A stretch of DNA of 64,000 nucleotides from Saccopteryx bilineata (taxonomy: Eukaryota > Chordata > Mammalia > Chiroptera > Emballonuridae). This document shows, piece after piece, positions 1 through 11,159 of the stretch. The notes below the pieces were generated by a model that saw only the letters and a program-made list of their open reading frames with translations, was not told the DNA's origin and ran no database searches. The DNA is taken from the NCBI RefSeq assembly GCF_036850765.1, contig NC_089493.1, forward strand, positions 189,381,140-189,445,139, in the 5' to 3' direction. A program made the translations under genes and the position numbers. Positions within the stretch are counted from its first letter, which is position 1. Every line of letters begins with the position of its first letter.

Positions 1-544
1 GTCCTGGCTTTTCCCTCTGGGACCCTGCCTTCTTCTCGGTCCTCGGGATCTTTGAAGTTCTCTCCATTTAGCTGGTTTGCGGGGGTGGGGACCAAGCTGA
101 CGGGTGTTAACTGTTTCTAATGCGCCACTCCCGGAAACGGTACACATCACCTCCACTCACGTTCCGCAGGGGTTGCCTGGACCCGGCCACCACCACGACA
201 GAAGCGACTAGGAGGTGTGATCTGGCTGTGACTCTAGCCCAAGCAGTCTCTGCACACAGCTCACCGCCTAGGAGCCTCCGTTTCGCCACCCGCGAGGACA
301 GATAGAACAGGGCTGCTACCACGAGGACACGAGATGTGGCCTGTATCGTTGACGCAGTAAAGGCTAGTTTTTATTATGATTAAGTCTGTGTTCTAAGCAC
401 AGATTTTTCTAAAAGTGAAGGTTGAGGCATGACCTGTTTGCCAGGGCGGAGACGTTTTCATGCAGGGGCTGGGAGGATGGAGCAGAAGGCGCTCTGGGCT
501 GAGAGGGGGGCAGGTGCGGCAGGCGAGAGAAGGTCGAGTCCATG
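1..544. other. Intergenic sequence, nothing recognised
   Basis: Mixed-composition, non-repetitive mammalian sequence. The open frames on both strands are short and show no protein motif or codon pattern. I see no RNA gene or recognisable transposon. Confidence 0.6.
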
Positions 545-705
545 GCTGTGCTTAGGTGCCAGGTTACATGTGACAATCACCTGGGGAGCTCCTAAACACG
601 CCCAAGACCTCCAGGTCCCGGGCCAATTAAACCCGACTCTCTATGGGCGTGGTCCGGGCCCCTGCGCGTGTGGACGCTTCCCCAGGTGATCTCCACGTGC
701 AGCCG
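545..705. mobile_element. MER5-type hAT-Charlie remnant
   Basis: The stretch carries eroded but ordered landmarks of the MER5 family: 'acaatcacctggggagctc' at the left, a central 'caggtcccgggcc' and a right-hand 'ccaggtgatctccacgtgc' that mirrors the left arm. These non-autonomous DNA transposon fossils occur across placental mammals. No target duplication survives. Confidence 0.6.
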
Positions 706-1881
706 GGAACTGGGGGCCGCGGGGAGGGAGGCACGTGACCTGGAAGGAGCCTGTCAGAGAGAACGAGGCAGGAATGGAAGCCAGGCTCGGAGGCTGGACC
801 TTCTCCTGCAGGCCACGGGGGCCCTCTTCTCCTCATAACTGGGGAGAAGCCCCACTGGCTAACCCTTCGATGAGTGAAGTGGAGAGAGAAGGAGACAGAG
901 CCAAGAGCCCGGGAGACTGCGACAGCCCGGATGGAACAGCCCGGACGGAGGTGGGTCCCCGGCTTCTCACACGCGGTTAAGATTTGGGAAGTGAGGACGG
1001 GCTCCCGGGAGTCCCTTGGAGTGGGGGACAGCGTCTAGACACTGGGGGCAGAATCTGGAGGCTTCTCCAGGAAAAGCCTCCTAGTCCCAACGTGGCTTCT
1101 TCCCCACCCCACCCGGGAGAAGGGACAGGCACCTGGAGAGAAGGTAAAGGGAGAAGTCTAGCTGAGTCACTTGCAGGACTTGCCAGGAAACTTCAGACCC
1201 ACCATGCTCACACCCAAGCCCCACTTTCTGTCCTGAGGCACCTGGGCAGCCCGAACCCTCCCTCTGAAGACCAGAACTGGCTGGCACTCTGGCTGTGAGG
1301 CAGCGTTTGGAAAGCAAGCTCCAGCTGGGGTCTATTCCCAGAAACTGACTTCACCTGTTCCCAAAGCCCCTCTCTCCCCAAGCCATCGCGTCCTGTAGTA
1401 AATGGTAGGTTTGCAGTTTGACCACAAGGTGGCAGCCATTCCCAAAAAAATCTGCCTGGATTTGGCCTGGGCGCCCCGGGCTGCTGTGGGGAAGCTGGTA
1501 TTAGGCAACTGGATGGATTTAGAAGCAAGCGCGCACCAGGAGAGCCCCGGGCTCTGGGAAGGGGCCCCCGGAACTGGTTCTGGGAAGTGAGATTCCAAAG
1601 AAGACCCACCTTGGGAATCCAGCCAGGCTGGACTGTGAGACCCGCTCCTCCGTTCACTGTCTGGGTAGATTTCCACACACACCTTCCCCTTCCTGAGCCC
1701 CACTTTTCAAACAATCCTATGAAACAGAGTTTTTTCATTCCCATTTTACAAAGGAGCAAAGACTAAGGGAAAGAAATATATGCAAAATGCATGGCAGGGT
1801 CCAGCACTTAATAAACGCCTGTTAAATGGTAAGCTGCCCGTAAAAGAACAGAGTGTAACAATTTTCATTATGGTCTTTAGT
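706..1881. other. Unique intergenic sequence
   Basis: GC-rich, non-repetitive sequence with overlapping short open frames on both strands, none with a recognisable domain. It contains one CTCF-like motif (1422-1435, listed separately). Otherwise I see nothing here. Confidence 0.55.
1420..1437 (+). promoter_or_regulatory. Candidate CTCF site (CCACNAGRKGGCRS type)
   Basis: The + strand reads CCACAAGGTGGCAG at 1422-1435, fitting the degenerate CTCF core at every position. It is in unique sequence rather than in a SINE. Occupancy is inference; one match of this quality can occur by chance. Confidence 0.4.

Positions 1882-1910
<29 letters not shown>
1882..1910. repeat. (AC)n microsatellite
   Basis: About 14 uninterrupted CA dinucleotides followed by A-rich sequence with further ACAC blocks to about 1945. 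Confidence 0.95.
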
Positions 1911-1913
<3 letters not shown>

Positions 1914-1974
1914 TACACCCAAAAAAACACACACAAAAAAAACACCTCAGCTTTAAATTCTAACTGTTCCCTTT

Positions 1975-2125
1975 CTAAGTAAGTCCGGGGCCTTTACTTA
2001 ACCTCTGCAGCCTCAGTTCCCCCGCCTGTGAAATGGGTATACTTGTACCACTCTCACGGGTTGCCGTCACAAACACCCCCTCTGGTGCCTGGCACGTGGA
2101 AATGGCTATCGCTCAGCCACTGTTA
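1975..2125 (+). mobile_element. MIR SINE remnant
   Basis: The order 'acttaacctctgcagcctcagttc', then 'tgtgaaatgggtatac', then 'ggtgcctggcacgtgg' is the diverged central and 3' part of a MIR element in sense orientation. Confidence 0.8.
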
Positions 2126-2250
2126 TTGTTCTCAGCCTGTGAGGGCTGAAGGTGGGACCCCTGCTCCAAGGCTCGCTGGACGTGGCCCAGGCCTGTAAAG
2201 AGAAAAGGGCCCCTACTGCCTCCCACCACACAAGTTGCATAAGAAATAGG

Positions 2251-2500
2251 GCCTGTGCCAGATAGCTTGGTTGATAGAGCATCATCCCGAAGCACAGAGG
2301 TTGCTGGTTCGATCCCTGGTCAGGGCACATACAGGAATGTTCCTGTCTCTCTCTCTCTCCCCCCTCCCCCCCCTCTGCCCCCTCTCTCTTCTCCCCCTCC
2401 CTTCCCTCTCTCTCTCTCTCTGTCTCCATCTCTTCCTTCCCCCTTCCTCTCTCTAAAATCAATAAAGTAAACATTTTTTTAAAAAAATTTAATTTTTAAA
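2251..2500 (+). mobile_element. Family D tRNA-derived bat SINE
   Basis: A tRNA-like head with an A-box-like 'gatagcttggttgatagagc' and an intact B-box-like 'ggttcgatccctgg' is followed by a long CT-rich tract (2346-2455), 'ctctaaaatcaataaagt' and an A-rich tail. The flanks 'aagaaatagggcc' and 'aaggagtagggcc' look like a decayed target duplication. Confidence 0.85.
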
Positions 2501-4187
2501 AAAGGAGTAGGGCCCTTCTCTGCTAGCAGACCCTGGAGGCAGGACAGGAGAAGCCAGGCCTGCTGGCCCCTTAGGGACATTCCACCCAGAGATGAAGTAG
2601 TGCCCTGCTGGGGTCCTTACCCGGCTCCTCAGTCCTGAGGGTACTGGAGGTGGGAGGGGCTAGCTGGCACCTTGGCCAGACCCTCAGCCCTCAGTAGGGC
2701 CCCAGGGTCCCCGGGCCTGAGCTGAACAGAACCAGATTTCCTCCTGCCCCTCCCGGCCTATCTTTAGTGGTCCATGGGGGTGTCTCCCCCATCTCCCCCT
2801 CCCCCTCGCTTCTCTAGTCCTCCCAGCGGCGCCCCGCCCTCTGCACCCAATTCCCCGCAGTGCAAGTGCTCTCTTCACACGTCTTTCTTCAGGAAAGCCT
2901 GCCCCGCAAATTAATTGATCTTGTGTGAACTTGACATCCACTCACTGACACAGTCAGGAGCAGATGAGAGACCCAGGCTTGGGGAAGAGGAGGGACCGGA
3001 TGAAGTCACACAACCCAACAGGCATGCCCTCCGTGGCTGGCGATCCCTCTTCTCCTCTCTGTCCTTGTTCCACTATTTCCATTCCCCAGCCACGCCCACG
3101 GCAACCCCTTATCTGAGTGTTATCTCAGCCGAATACCTGCGGATTTCACTCTGAGTAGGGCAAGAGTCACTGGCCAGAAGGCCGGCCCCCTGTACACCAA
3201 CCCCAGGACCATCTCTCCGGGAGGAGGCAGGAGGAGGGGTGAAGGTGAACACAGACTGGCTCTGCCCCAGCTCCCGGCCCTCACCCCTGGGTGGCATGAC
3301 TGTGTTAATCAGGAGACTTTGACAGTAAGTGACAGAAACCCAAGTCAAAGCAAAGACTGGGAAGACCAAAGGCATGACGGATTTCAGGCATGGCTGGATC
3401 CAGGGGCTCAGCGGATGCCTTTGCTTCACCCCCAGCTCTGCCTCTCTTAGGTGTGGCTTTACTCCCAGGTGGGCTGTCCCCAGGAAGAGGTGATTGCTGG
3501 CAGCCCCAAACCCACTTCCTTGCGGCACCCATGGAAACAGCAGAGAGACCCCTCCCTTCAACTCACAAAAGACCTTGAATTGGCCAATTGGCCCAAATCC
3601 CATCAGACCTTCCAAGGCCATCAAGAGAGTGTAGGGGTGGTTCCCCCAAGAAGATAAAAGCAGACAGCCGTGTTCGCTGCTGATATGATGTCCACACTGT
3701 GTGGGGGGACAAAGGCCGGGGCTGGGTGTACAGGGTGAATAGAACACGTCCACCAGGAGCTGTAAGTGGGGAACGAGGAGTCAGTGCCCAGTAGCAGCAC
3801 AACAGAGCAGAGAGCTGGGCGGGCGTGGGGGGCAGGGAAGCAGTGCACTCAGCGTTGACGGGGATCTGGAAGGAAGAACGCAGACAGGCACACACAGTGC
3901 GCTGGGAAGATCTAGGCTGAAGCTGAATGACCGAAAAGGCACCCAGTCCCTCAAGGCACCCCACCAAGGCCCCTGAGGTCACCGTGGGCCTTTCCGTTCC
4001 TCTGGGGAAAAGGACGCTTCGGTCAGGCACCAGCCTAGAGAACCTGTCCCTGGACAGAACTGTGGGGGGGGGAGTTGGGGGGGTGAGGAATGTCCCCTGC
4101 TCCTTAACTCTGGGCCCTCAGTCCCCCCGCCCACACAAGAGCAGGACTGCCTCTCACAGCCATTGGACCAGCCTAGGTGCCCACACA
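2501..4187. other. Unique intergenic sequence with an L2-like trace
   Basis: Mostly unique DNA. The segment near 2790-2905 ('agtgctctcttcacacgtc' and 'caggaaagcctgcccc') resembles diverged L2. The 214-codon open frame on the − strand (3109-3753) shows no domain and is not called. Confidence 0.5.
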
Positions 4188-4365
4188 GGTTTTTCATTGT
4201 GGGCACTGTGGACACTTGGGGGTGGTGGCTTCGTTTTAGAGGACTTCCTGTACACCGCGGGGTGTTCAGCAGCGTCCCTGCCTCTGCCCCCTAGATGCCC
4301 GCCCAGCTGTGACAGCCTAAAATGTCCCCAGACATTGCAAAGGTCCTCTGGGGCGGGGCGGGCCC
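4188..4365 (-). mobile_element. MER20 hAT-Charlie element
   Basis: In reverse complement the segment follows the MER20 order: a 'gacattgcaaaggtcctctg' block, 'agctgtgacagcctaaaatg', 'ccctagatgcccgc', 'gtgttcagcagcgtccctgc' and 'ttcattgtgggcactgtgg'. MER20 copies are known to act as regulatory DNA in some placental tissues; nothing here shows that this copy does. Confidence 0.75.
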
Positions 4366-4490
4366 TCAGCGGAGAAGCCCTGTTCCTCGCTCGTTTCTCG
4401 CGGACCTTGGTTCTCTGGTTAGGCTAGTTCTCCCCAAGGAGACATTTATCAGTGCTGGCCTATGTTCATCCAAGGGGCACCCCCAAGCCA

Positions 4491-5066
4491 GGGGTTCCGG
4501 GACTAAGGACGGGGTCCCCACCCTCCCCCAGCCTCTCCCAGACTCTCCCCCTGGCCCCCAGACCTCAGGGGTTCCGGGACTAAGGACGGGGTCCCCACCC
4601 CGAGCGACTGCTCCCCCCCAGCCTCTCCCAGCCTCTCCCCCTGGCCCCCAGACCTCAGGGGTTCCGGGACTAAGGACGGGGTCCCCACCCTCCCCCAGCC
4701 TCTCCCAGCCTCTCCCCCTGGCCCCCAGACCTCAGGGGTTCTGGGACTAAGGACGGGGTCCCCGCCCCGAGCGACTGCTCCCCCCCAGCCTCTCCCAGCC
4801 TCTCCCCCTGGCCCCCAGACCTCAGGGGTTCTGGAACTAAGGACGGGGTCCCTGCCCTCCCCCAGGCTCTCCCCCTGGTCCCCGGACCTCAGGGGTTCCG
4901 GAACTAAGGACGGGGTCCCCGCCCCGAGCGACTGCTCCCCCCCAGCCTCCCCCAGACTCTCCCCCTGGCCCCCAGACCTCAGGGGTTCCGGGACTAAGGA
5001 CGGGGTCCCTGCCCCGAGCGACTGCTCCCCCAGCCTCCCCCAGACTCTCCCCCTGGCCCTCAGACC
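4491..5066. repeat. C-rich minisatellite with alternating 77- and 90-bp units
   Basis: Seven tandem units each begin 'ggggttccggga(a)ctaagg' or a close variant, at 4491, 4568, 4658, 4735, 4825, 4892 and 4982. Lengths run 77, 90, 77, 90, 67, 90 and about 85. The long units contain an extra 'cgagcgactgctcc' that the short ones lack, so the real period is a 167-bp dimer. The − strand is G-rich and keeps a 223-codon frame open through the array; this is a by-product of the repeat composition, not evidence for a gene. Confidence 0.95.
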
Positions 5067-5662
5067 TCTCTGAGGCAGAGACCCCGAGCACTCCCGGCAT
5101 AGAGCAGCCACCGGCTCTGACCAGCGAGGGACAGCCCACCCTGTGTGACTGTGGCGAGTGTCAGAGCAGGCCACATGAGAAAGGGACAGGTGGGGAGGGG
5201 TCTGGGGACCTCTCAGGGGCCTTCCTCCTGGGCTCGGGGGAAGATGCTAAGGCTGAAGTGGCAGGATAAGGTTTTATTTCTTCCCTCCTGTCCTTTCTTT
5301 ATGTTAGACGTGGCCGCAGGCCACAGCCCAGGTCCCCTCCTCAGTGTCCTCATGGCCCAGTGGCCGGCACTCTGTGGTGTGCTAGGACCTGCCCCGCTCA
5401 GTGACATCACCCTGGTTGGGAGCTTTCCGTCAGCCCTGGTGGGGTGGGGGGCTGTATCCACAGCGTGGAAATGGGCAGATCTCCAGGAGACAGGTGGGAC
5501 TGGCGGTGGGGAGAGACACAAAAGAGTATGAAAAGGTCAGAGAGCCATCAGGAGAGGATGGTGTCCCTGGGTTAGAAGTTTTCTCTGCTGACTTCAGGGA
5601 GGTGGGCGATTTGACGCCCAAGAGTCAAGAACTCAGGCTTGCCACTGTTAGTAATAGTAACA
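5067..5662. other. Unique intergenic sequence
   Basis: No transposon, RNA gene or convincing coding frame is visible. Short open frames lack any domain. Confidence 0.5.
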
Positions 5663-5711
5663 ATGATGATGATGATGATGATGATGATGGTGATGATGGT
5701 GGTGATGATGG
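5663..5711. repeat. (ATG)n trinucleotide microsatellite
   Basis: Runs of GAT/TGA with a few GGT interruptions in the 3' half. The poly-Asp or poly-Met translations over it are repeat products. Confidence 0.95.
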
Positions 5712-6102
5712 AAATTTTTAAAACTGTGGTAGAAGCAGTAAGAGAATATTTTCTATGTACCCAGATTCCAAGGGTCCGTCTGCCTAGTGTGGACCAGCCC
5801 CTGCAGTGTGTACAGATGGACCCCGGTGTCCCCACTCGTCCCTGGCCAGGCAGGCTGCCCGCGCTGAAGGAAGCTGCCCGATGCAGGGTCACAAGGTCAC
5901 ACTGCTCCCCAGGGAAAGCCCACTGCCAGTCACTGGCCCACAGACACGGGGGGGGGGGGGCACCGAGGCCTGGCTGCTTGCCTTGGTGAGTGACATCTGA
6001 GGTTGTCCCAGCTCCAGAGCTGGCCGTAGGTGAGGTCTGCTGAGGCCATCGCTGCCAGCTTCCCCTCCTGTGTCCCTCCCCGCCCAGGGGTGTCCCTGAG
6101 AG
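5712..6102. other. Unique intergenic sequence with a G12 run
   Basis: Non-repetitive apart from an uninterrupted run of about 12 G at 5948-5959. Confidence 0.5.
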
Positions 6103-6106
6103 GAAG

Positions 6107-6151
<45 letters not shown>

Positions 6152-6212
6152 CATCAAACCAGCAACCTCTGCTTCCAGGTGAAGCTCCAACCCGCAGAGC
6201 TATCCACCAGGA
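6103..6212 (-). mobile_element. Degenerate family D SINE
   Basis: A (GA)n tract of about 40 bp runs into 'acatcaaaccagcaacctc' and 'agagctatccaccagg', the reverse complement of a family D tRNA head. The tail is lost. 'gtccctga' on the left and 'gaccctga' on the right may be the worn target duplication. Confidence 0.65.
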
Positions 6213-8331
6213 CCCTGACACACTTTCTAAGGAACGCTCAGGGCCTCGTTCCGGGACACTCAGCCTGAGACACCCCTACCCCCCATTCCTTGATGGAGGG
6301 CAAGTGCACAGGGCGAGGGAGGCCGGAGACGGTGCTGCCTGGGCCGCCGCCCAGGATGCGCGGCCACCACGCTGCGGTTTCCTACGGAGAGGGCGCTGGG
6401 CCCTGCGGACCCGCAGAGAGCCCCCCAGTGCGTCCTGGGAAGCAGGACAGCACAGCCTGTTTGCAGGGGCGGGCTTGGCGGGAGGTTTTGAGCCATATAT
6501 GTGTGGGGGTGAGAGTCTAGGGGGAGAAGCATGACAAAGCGCGCGCGTGTGCACGCTACCGTTTGTATCCCAAGCCAGCGTCCTTGTTGAAGGGGCACAG
6601 CAAGGGTAGGGAGACAAAAGCATGTCACCTGCTTGTTGGATTTAGCAAGACACAGGACTTCTGTGACAAAGAGCCACCTGCTCTGCTGGCGACACAGAGA
6701 CCCTCCCTGCCTCTGGGCACAGGGCACAGGCCTGCTCTCCCAGGCCCGGGGCTCCAGTGGAGATGTCTGGCCAGGAGTCAGCCCAGCCTCCAGCCCCTGC
6801 CGCTGCCCCTGCGTCGCCCTTCAGCGTTCACAAAGCACGTTTATTTATCCCTCGAGGCCTCGCCGGGCTTACTGTTGGCCATCTTCCTGGCCCGCTGCTC
6901 CATTTCTGACGGGGGGCCCACTCCCGCTTCCCGGGAGAAGCCTCACAGATGGAGAACTTCCCACCACCTGGAAGCAGGGAGTCCCGTCCATCCACCCCCA
7001 CCCCCGAACCAGCCCTGCCGTGTCCACAGGGTGGTTCCGAGGGGCGGCAGGGCCTGCCACCCACCTGCCCCAAGAATTCCCCTGCCCAGCCTGGCATTCA
7101 CAAAGGCACACCTGTGAACCTTGCCCCTCCTGGGGGCAACCATGTTACTTGTTAACTTGCCGATTGGACGTGAGTTTCTCTTCTGTGACGTGAACTGGTT
7201 TCTCTTTGCTCTGGAGCTGAGCGCAGGCACCCGGGGAGAGGAGGGTGCCAGTGGGAAGGGGCTCCTGGTTCCCGCACCCTCAGAACACCTGTAACCCCAG
7301 TCTCCTTGTAGATGGGTCTAGAACTTCACCCTGCACTCTGAGGCCCAGGTCTCGTGAGCAGGTGGGATCTTCCTATTCCCAGGGTGGGGAGCAGTTGTGT
7401 TATCCCAGCCGCTCCGCAGCCTGGATTTAAATGTCGGGCAGGTTGGGGTCTGGGTCCACAGGGTTACTTTACATTCGTGAGATGCCAGGAGACTGAGGCC
7501 TGGGAACAGGTGCAAGTCGTCAGCCTCCGAGGCAATTCTGGTCCTTAAGCTGGATGATGGGGTGACCATGAGAGGGGCAGCATGCCCCCCCCCCCCCAGC
7601 TGAGCTCTTGCAGGGACATCCAGGGAGTTGTCCGGAAAGATGAACCAGACAGTGTCTCCATCCTAGGTCAGGCTAGAAATTGTGCCCCATGTTCATATCC
7701 AAGCCCATATTCCTGTTCCTGTATTTGGAATCAAGCAGGCAAGCTTCTCCCCTATCTTTCTGCTGGCTTGTTTTCTGTATTTCCGCTATACAAATGTTAA
7801 GCTCTATGAAATATATCTAGAGTTCAGGCCCTGGGGCTCACCCAGAGAGAGAGAGCCATCAGCTGGGCTGCTTGGTTGTGAAGCCGCTCGGAGCCCAACA
7901 TCAGAAGCTCAGAGGCAGGAAGTCCACTGGCAGCTTAAGCCATTCTGTCTTCAGCTCAAGGCGGGCGGCCTCGCAGCTGTGGCTGAAGCCCAGCCAGCAC
8001 TTAGCAAGGTGGGTTCCATGACAGATGCCGAGCTGAGTGGGATGGTGAGAGCCGCATGGAACATAAGACGCGAGACCTCCCCCGTCGTGTACCGGCCGTT
8101 AGCATGTGTGCCCCATCTGCGTGCTCTCCCGTCCTGCCTCTGAAAGGCTCGCGTGGTCACCGAGCCCTCTGAGAGGAAGTCGGAGACATCATGGCCGTCA
8201 CTCCCAGATGCTTCAGCTCGTGTCTCCTAGGAGCTGGCTTCATTCACCTATGTAACAACAACACCACCGTCACTGCTGCACACTGACATGGTCACATCGT
8301 CCCAGTTGTCCCAAGAATGTTCTTTATAGCT
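6213..8331. other. Unique intergenic sequence, 2.1 kb
   Basis: The longest unbroken unique stretch left of the gene. It holds a C13 run at 7585-7597. Overlapping open frames up to 186 codons (6563-7193) lack domains and look like GC-rich chance frames. No promoter, RNA or transposon signature was recognised. Confidence 0.5.
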
Positions 8332-8503
8332 TTTCTTTTTAAAAAAAAATCGATTTGAGAGAGGAGAGAGAAACATCGATGTGTTGTTCCATTTATTTAT
8401 GCATGCACTGGTTGATTCCTGCATCTGTCCTGACCAGGGGATGGAGCCACAACCCTGGTGTATCGGAACGACACTCTAACCCACTGAGCTCCCCAGCCAG
8501 GGC
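8332..8503 (-). mobile_element. Family D SINE (old, diverged)
   Basis: Reverse-oriented: A-rich tail at 8340, 'gagagaggagagagaaacatcgatgtg', 'ccctgaccagggga'-like 'cctgaccaggggatgg', then 'ctctaacccactgagctcc' and 'cagccagggc', the mirrored tRNA head. Confidence 0.8.
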
Positions 8504-8647
8504 AGAGAAGGAGTGTTGTTAACAGGAGAGCCAGCCTGCGTGAACGTCCAGAGGTGAGGAGGGTCAAACGTGTCTAAACCACACACACACAAGCTCACCT
8601 GTGCGGGGGGGCGGGGGGAGAGAAGGAGGCATAAAATTGATACTTAC

Positions 8648-9062
8648 GCCCTGGCCGGTTGGCTCAGCGGTAGAGCGTCGGCCTAGCGTGGGGAGGACCC
8701 GGGTTCGATTCCCAGCCAGGGCACACAGGAGAAGCGCCCATTTGCTTCTCCACCCCTCTGCCGCGCTTTCCCCTCTGTCTCTCTCTTCCCCTCCCGCAGC
8801 CAAGGCTCCATTGGAGCAAAGATGGCCCGGGCGCTGGGGATGGCTCTGTGGCCTCTGCCTCAGGCACTGGAGTGGCTCTGGTCGCAACATGGCGACGCCC
8901 AGGATGGGCAGAGCATCGCCCCCTGGTGGGCAGAGCGTCGCCCCTGGTGGGCGTGCCGGGTGGATCCCAGTCGGGCGCATGCGGGAGTCTGTCTGACTGT
9001 CTCTCCCTGTTTCCAGCTTCAGAAAAATGAAAACAAAAAAACAAAAAAACAAACAAACAAAA
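8648..9062 (+). mobile_element. Family A bat SINE, full length, perfect target duplication
   Basis: The tRNA-like head has an A box (tggctcagcggtagagcg) and an intact B box (ggttcgattcc). The body contains 'ccaaggctccattggagc' and two tandem CTCF-core-like blocks at 8915-8930 and 8937-8951. It ends in an A-rich tail. The 15-bp duplication aaaattgatacttac is identical at 8633-8647 and 9063-9077, so this is a young insertion. The GC-rich body explains the open frames over it on both strands. Confidence 0.95.
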
Positions 9063-9077
9063 AAAATTGATACTTAC

Positions 9078-9429
9078 AACACCCGGTAAGGTGCTTGGAC
9101 CTACCTGAACACCAGCAAAGCACTGGGGGTGGGTGGGGAGGGGACAACACGATCAGATGTCCTAGGACTCGGTATACAATGGTGGGTCCAGTGGAAGCCC
9201 CCGCTGGGAGGCTGTACCTGTCCAGGTGCTGACGGCCCACACCTAAGCCAGTGGAAGAGGAGACGGAGGCGTGGCCACAGGCACACATTTTGAAGATAGG
9301 ATCCCAGGTTCTTATAAGTAGAAAGCGCATAGGGGCGTAAGGAAGGAATCTAGGATGACGCCCCCAGGTCTCTGTAATTAAAATAGTGTTTCCATTAGAG
9401 GGGCAGGTAGGTAAACAAAAACCTGAGGG
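9078..9429. other. Unique intergenic sequence
   Basis: No recognisable feature. Confidence 0.5.
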
Positions 9430-9625
9430 CCAGTGGTTTGTTTTTGTAAATCAAGTTTTATTGGCACACAGCCATGCCCCGCATGTTTACACAACGTCCG
9501 GTCCGTGGCTGCTCTCAGCTACAATGAAGAGGCGAGTAGTTTCCACAGAGACCATATGGCCTGCAAAGCTGAAAATAGTTCTTATCTGGCGCTTTACAGA
9601 AAGGTTTGCCAGCTCCTGTTGCAGA
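9430..9625. mobile_element. Ancient mammalian hAT-like DNA transposon fossil
   Basis: The string of landmarks 'gtttttgtaaatcaagtttt', 'attggcacacagccatgccc', 'gaccatatggcctgcaaagc' and 'cttacagaaaggtttgccag'-like 'ctttacagaaaggtttgcc' is a well-known placental interspersed repeat with GTCGGCAAAC-type ends. I recognise the family but not its name with confidence. Confidence 0.65.
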
Positions 9626-9935
9626 CACCATATTCCAGAGACGCCTCCGGTAGAAAAAGGATATTTTAGTTCAGTAGGTTTGGGCAATTCTGTATTCACT
9701 CTTGCTCTCTTGGCTACTCGCCCTGGAGATAGGTTTCCTGAGAGCTGAGATGTCCCTGCTGTAGGAAATCTCTTTACTTTAGAAGAGCCAACATTTTCCA
9801 GAGGTGTTTGCTCCCAGGCTATGTTTTAATTTGACCCTGAGGAATATATATCTTTAGTCCCTGGGTTTAGGAAGACTAGATCATATAATGGATGGGTTAG
9901 AGACCACTGAGAATACAAGTTATAAGATCAGTTAA
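9626..9935. other. Unique intergenic sequence
   Basis: AT-leaning unique sequence, no feature recognised. It ends with the target duplication of the following SINE. Confidence 0.5.
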
Positions 9936-10241
9936 GCCTGACCAGGCGGTGGCGCAGTGGATAGAGTGTCAGACTGGGATGTGGAGGAACCAGCTTTGAG
10001 ACCCCGAGGTTGCCAGCTTGAGCACAGGCTCATCTGGTTTGAGCAAGGCTCACCCGCTTGAGCCCAAGGTCGCTGGCTTGAGCAGTCTGCTGTAGCCCCC
10101 CCCCCCCCCCCCCCGTCAAGGCACATTATGAAAAATCAATGAACAACTAAGGAGCTGCAACAAAGAATTGATGTTTCTCATCTCTCCCTTCCTGTCTGTC
10201 TGTCCCTATCTGTTCCTCTCTCTGACTCTCTCTGTCTCTGC

Positions 10242-10270
<29 letters not shown>
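9936..10270 (+). mobile_element. Family C bat SINE with C19 run and (CA)n tail
   Basis: Head 'gcctgaccaggcggtggcg', then the C-family body of repeated 'gcttgagc' blocks, a C19 run (10096-10114), 'aatcaatgaacaactaagg' and a pyrimidine-rich 3' part ending in (CA)n at 10238-10269. Target duplication aagatcagttaa at 9924-9935 and 10271-10282 is perfect. Confidence 0.95.
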
Positions 10271-10273
<3 letters not shown>

Positions 10274-10756
10274 ATCAGTTAAGATGCCATTAAAATTCCT
10301 TGAGTCAGACAAAAGGCCCTGAGCTTGGGGCTCAGGTCAAAAAGAAGAGAGAGACACATGGGAGGTCATGAAGGCAGAACCCGCAGTCTCCCATCTAGAT
10401 AACCGTAGAGAACATGAGTGGCGGGGGGGGGGGGGGGGTCGAACCAGGAGGGCGCGCTGAGGCTTGGGGCAAAGGAGTGAATTCCAGGTCAGACACATGG
10501 AGTTCTGTTGGCTCAGAGGAAGCAATGAATTTCTGCTTCCAGGAAAATGGCATAGGCATACTTTCGCTCTGCCTCCCATGAACTTAAACCATGTGGGGCA
10601 TTTAATACACAAAACAAATATATGAAGGCTCTGAAAGTGCAGGGAGAGAAAGCACATGGCGAGGGACCTCAGGACCCGAGGAACGACGTGGTGATCAGTT
10701 CGCGTTCCCTGGGTTTTCCTTTTGCCTCACATATCCCAGAATGCATGCTGCAGAAA

Positions 10757-10757
10757 T

Positions 10758-10788
<31 letters not shown>

Positions 10789-10792
10789 AAAA
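10757..10792. repeat. (AAAT)n microsatellite
   Basis: About eight ATAA/AAAT units directly before a family A' SINE. Confidence 0.9.
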
Positions 10793-10801
10793 CAGCAACA
10801 A

Positions 10802-11159
10802 GGCCCTGGATGGTTGGCTCAGCAGTAGAGCGTCGGCCTGGTGTGTGGAAGTCCCGGGTTCAATTCCCGGTCGGGGCCCACAGGAGAAGAACCCATCTGC
10901 TTCTCCACCCTTCCCCCTCTACTTTCTATCTCTCCTTTCCTCTCCCGCAGCCAAGGCTCCACAGCAGCAAAGTTGGCCCAGGCGCTGAGGATGGCTCCAT
11001 GGCCTCTGCCTCAGGTGCTAGAATGGCTCCTGCCTCAACAGAGCAACGGCCCAGATGGGCAGAACATCGCCCCCTGGTGGGCATGCCGGGTGGATCCCGG
11101 TCGGGCGCATGCGGGAGTCTGTCTCTCTGCCTCCCCGCTTCTAACTTCGGGGAGGGGGG
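10802..11159 (+). mobile_element. Family A' bat SINE (single CTCF-like block)
   Basis: Head 'ggccctggatggttggctc' with B box ggttcaattcc, then 'ccaaggctccacagcagc'. It has only one CTCF-core-like block (11066-11081), where full family A copies have two. It ends in a G-rich run instead of an A tail. Confidence 0.9.

Noticed and set aside
4503..5174. 223-codon − strand frame with repeated peptide motifs
   Set aside because: The repetition is that of the underlying minisatellite. The 167-bp period is not a multiple of three, and there is no start context or neighbouring gene structure.
5639..5721. Poly-Asp and poly-Met peptides
   Set aside because: Translation of a GAT trinucleotide microsatellite.
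8649..8725. tRNA-gene-like sequences with A and B boxes (also at 14549, 21366, 25539 and other SINE heads)
   Set aside because: Each is the head of a SINE with a longer body, tail and target duplication. None has an intact clover-leaf with a mature 3' end.
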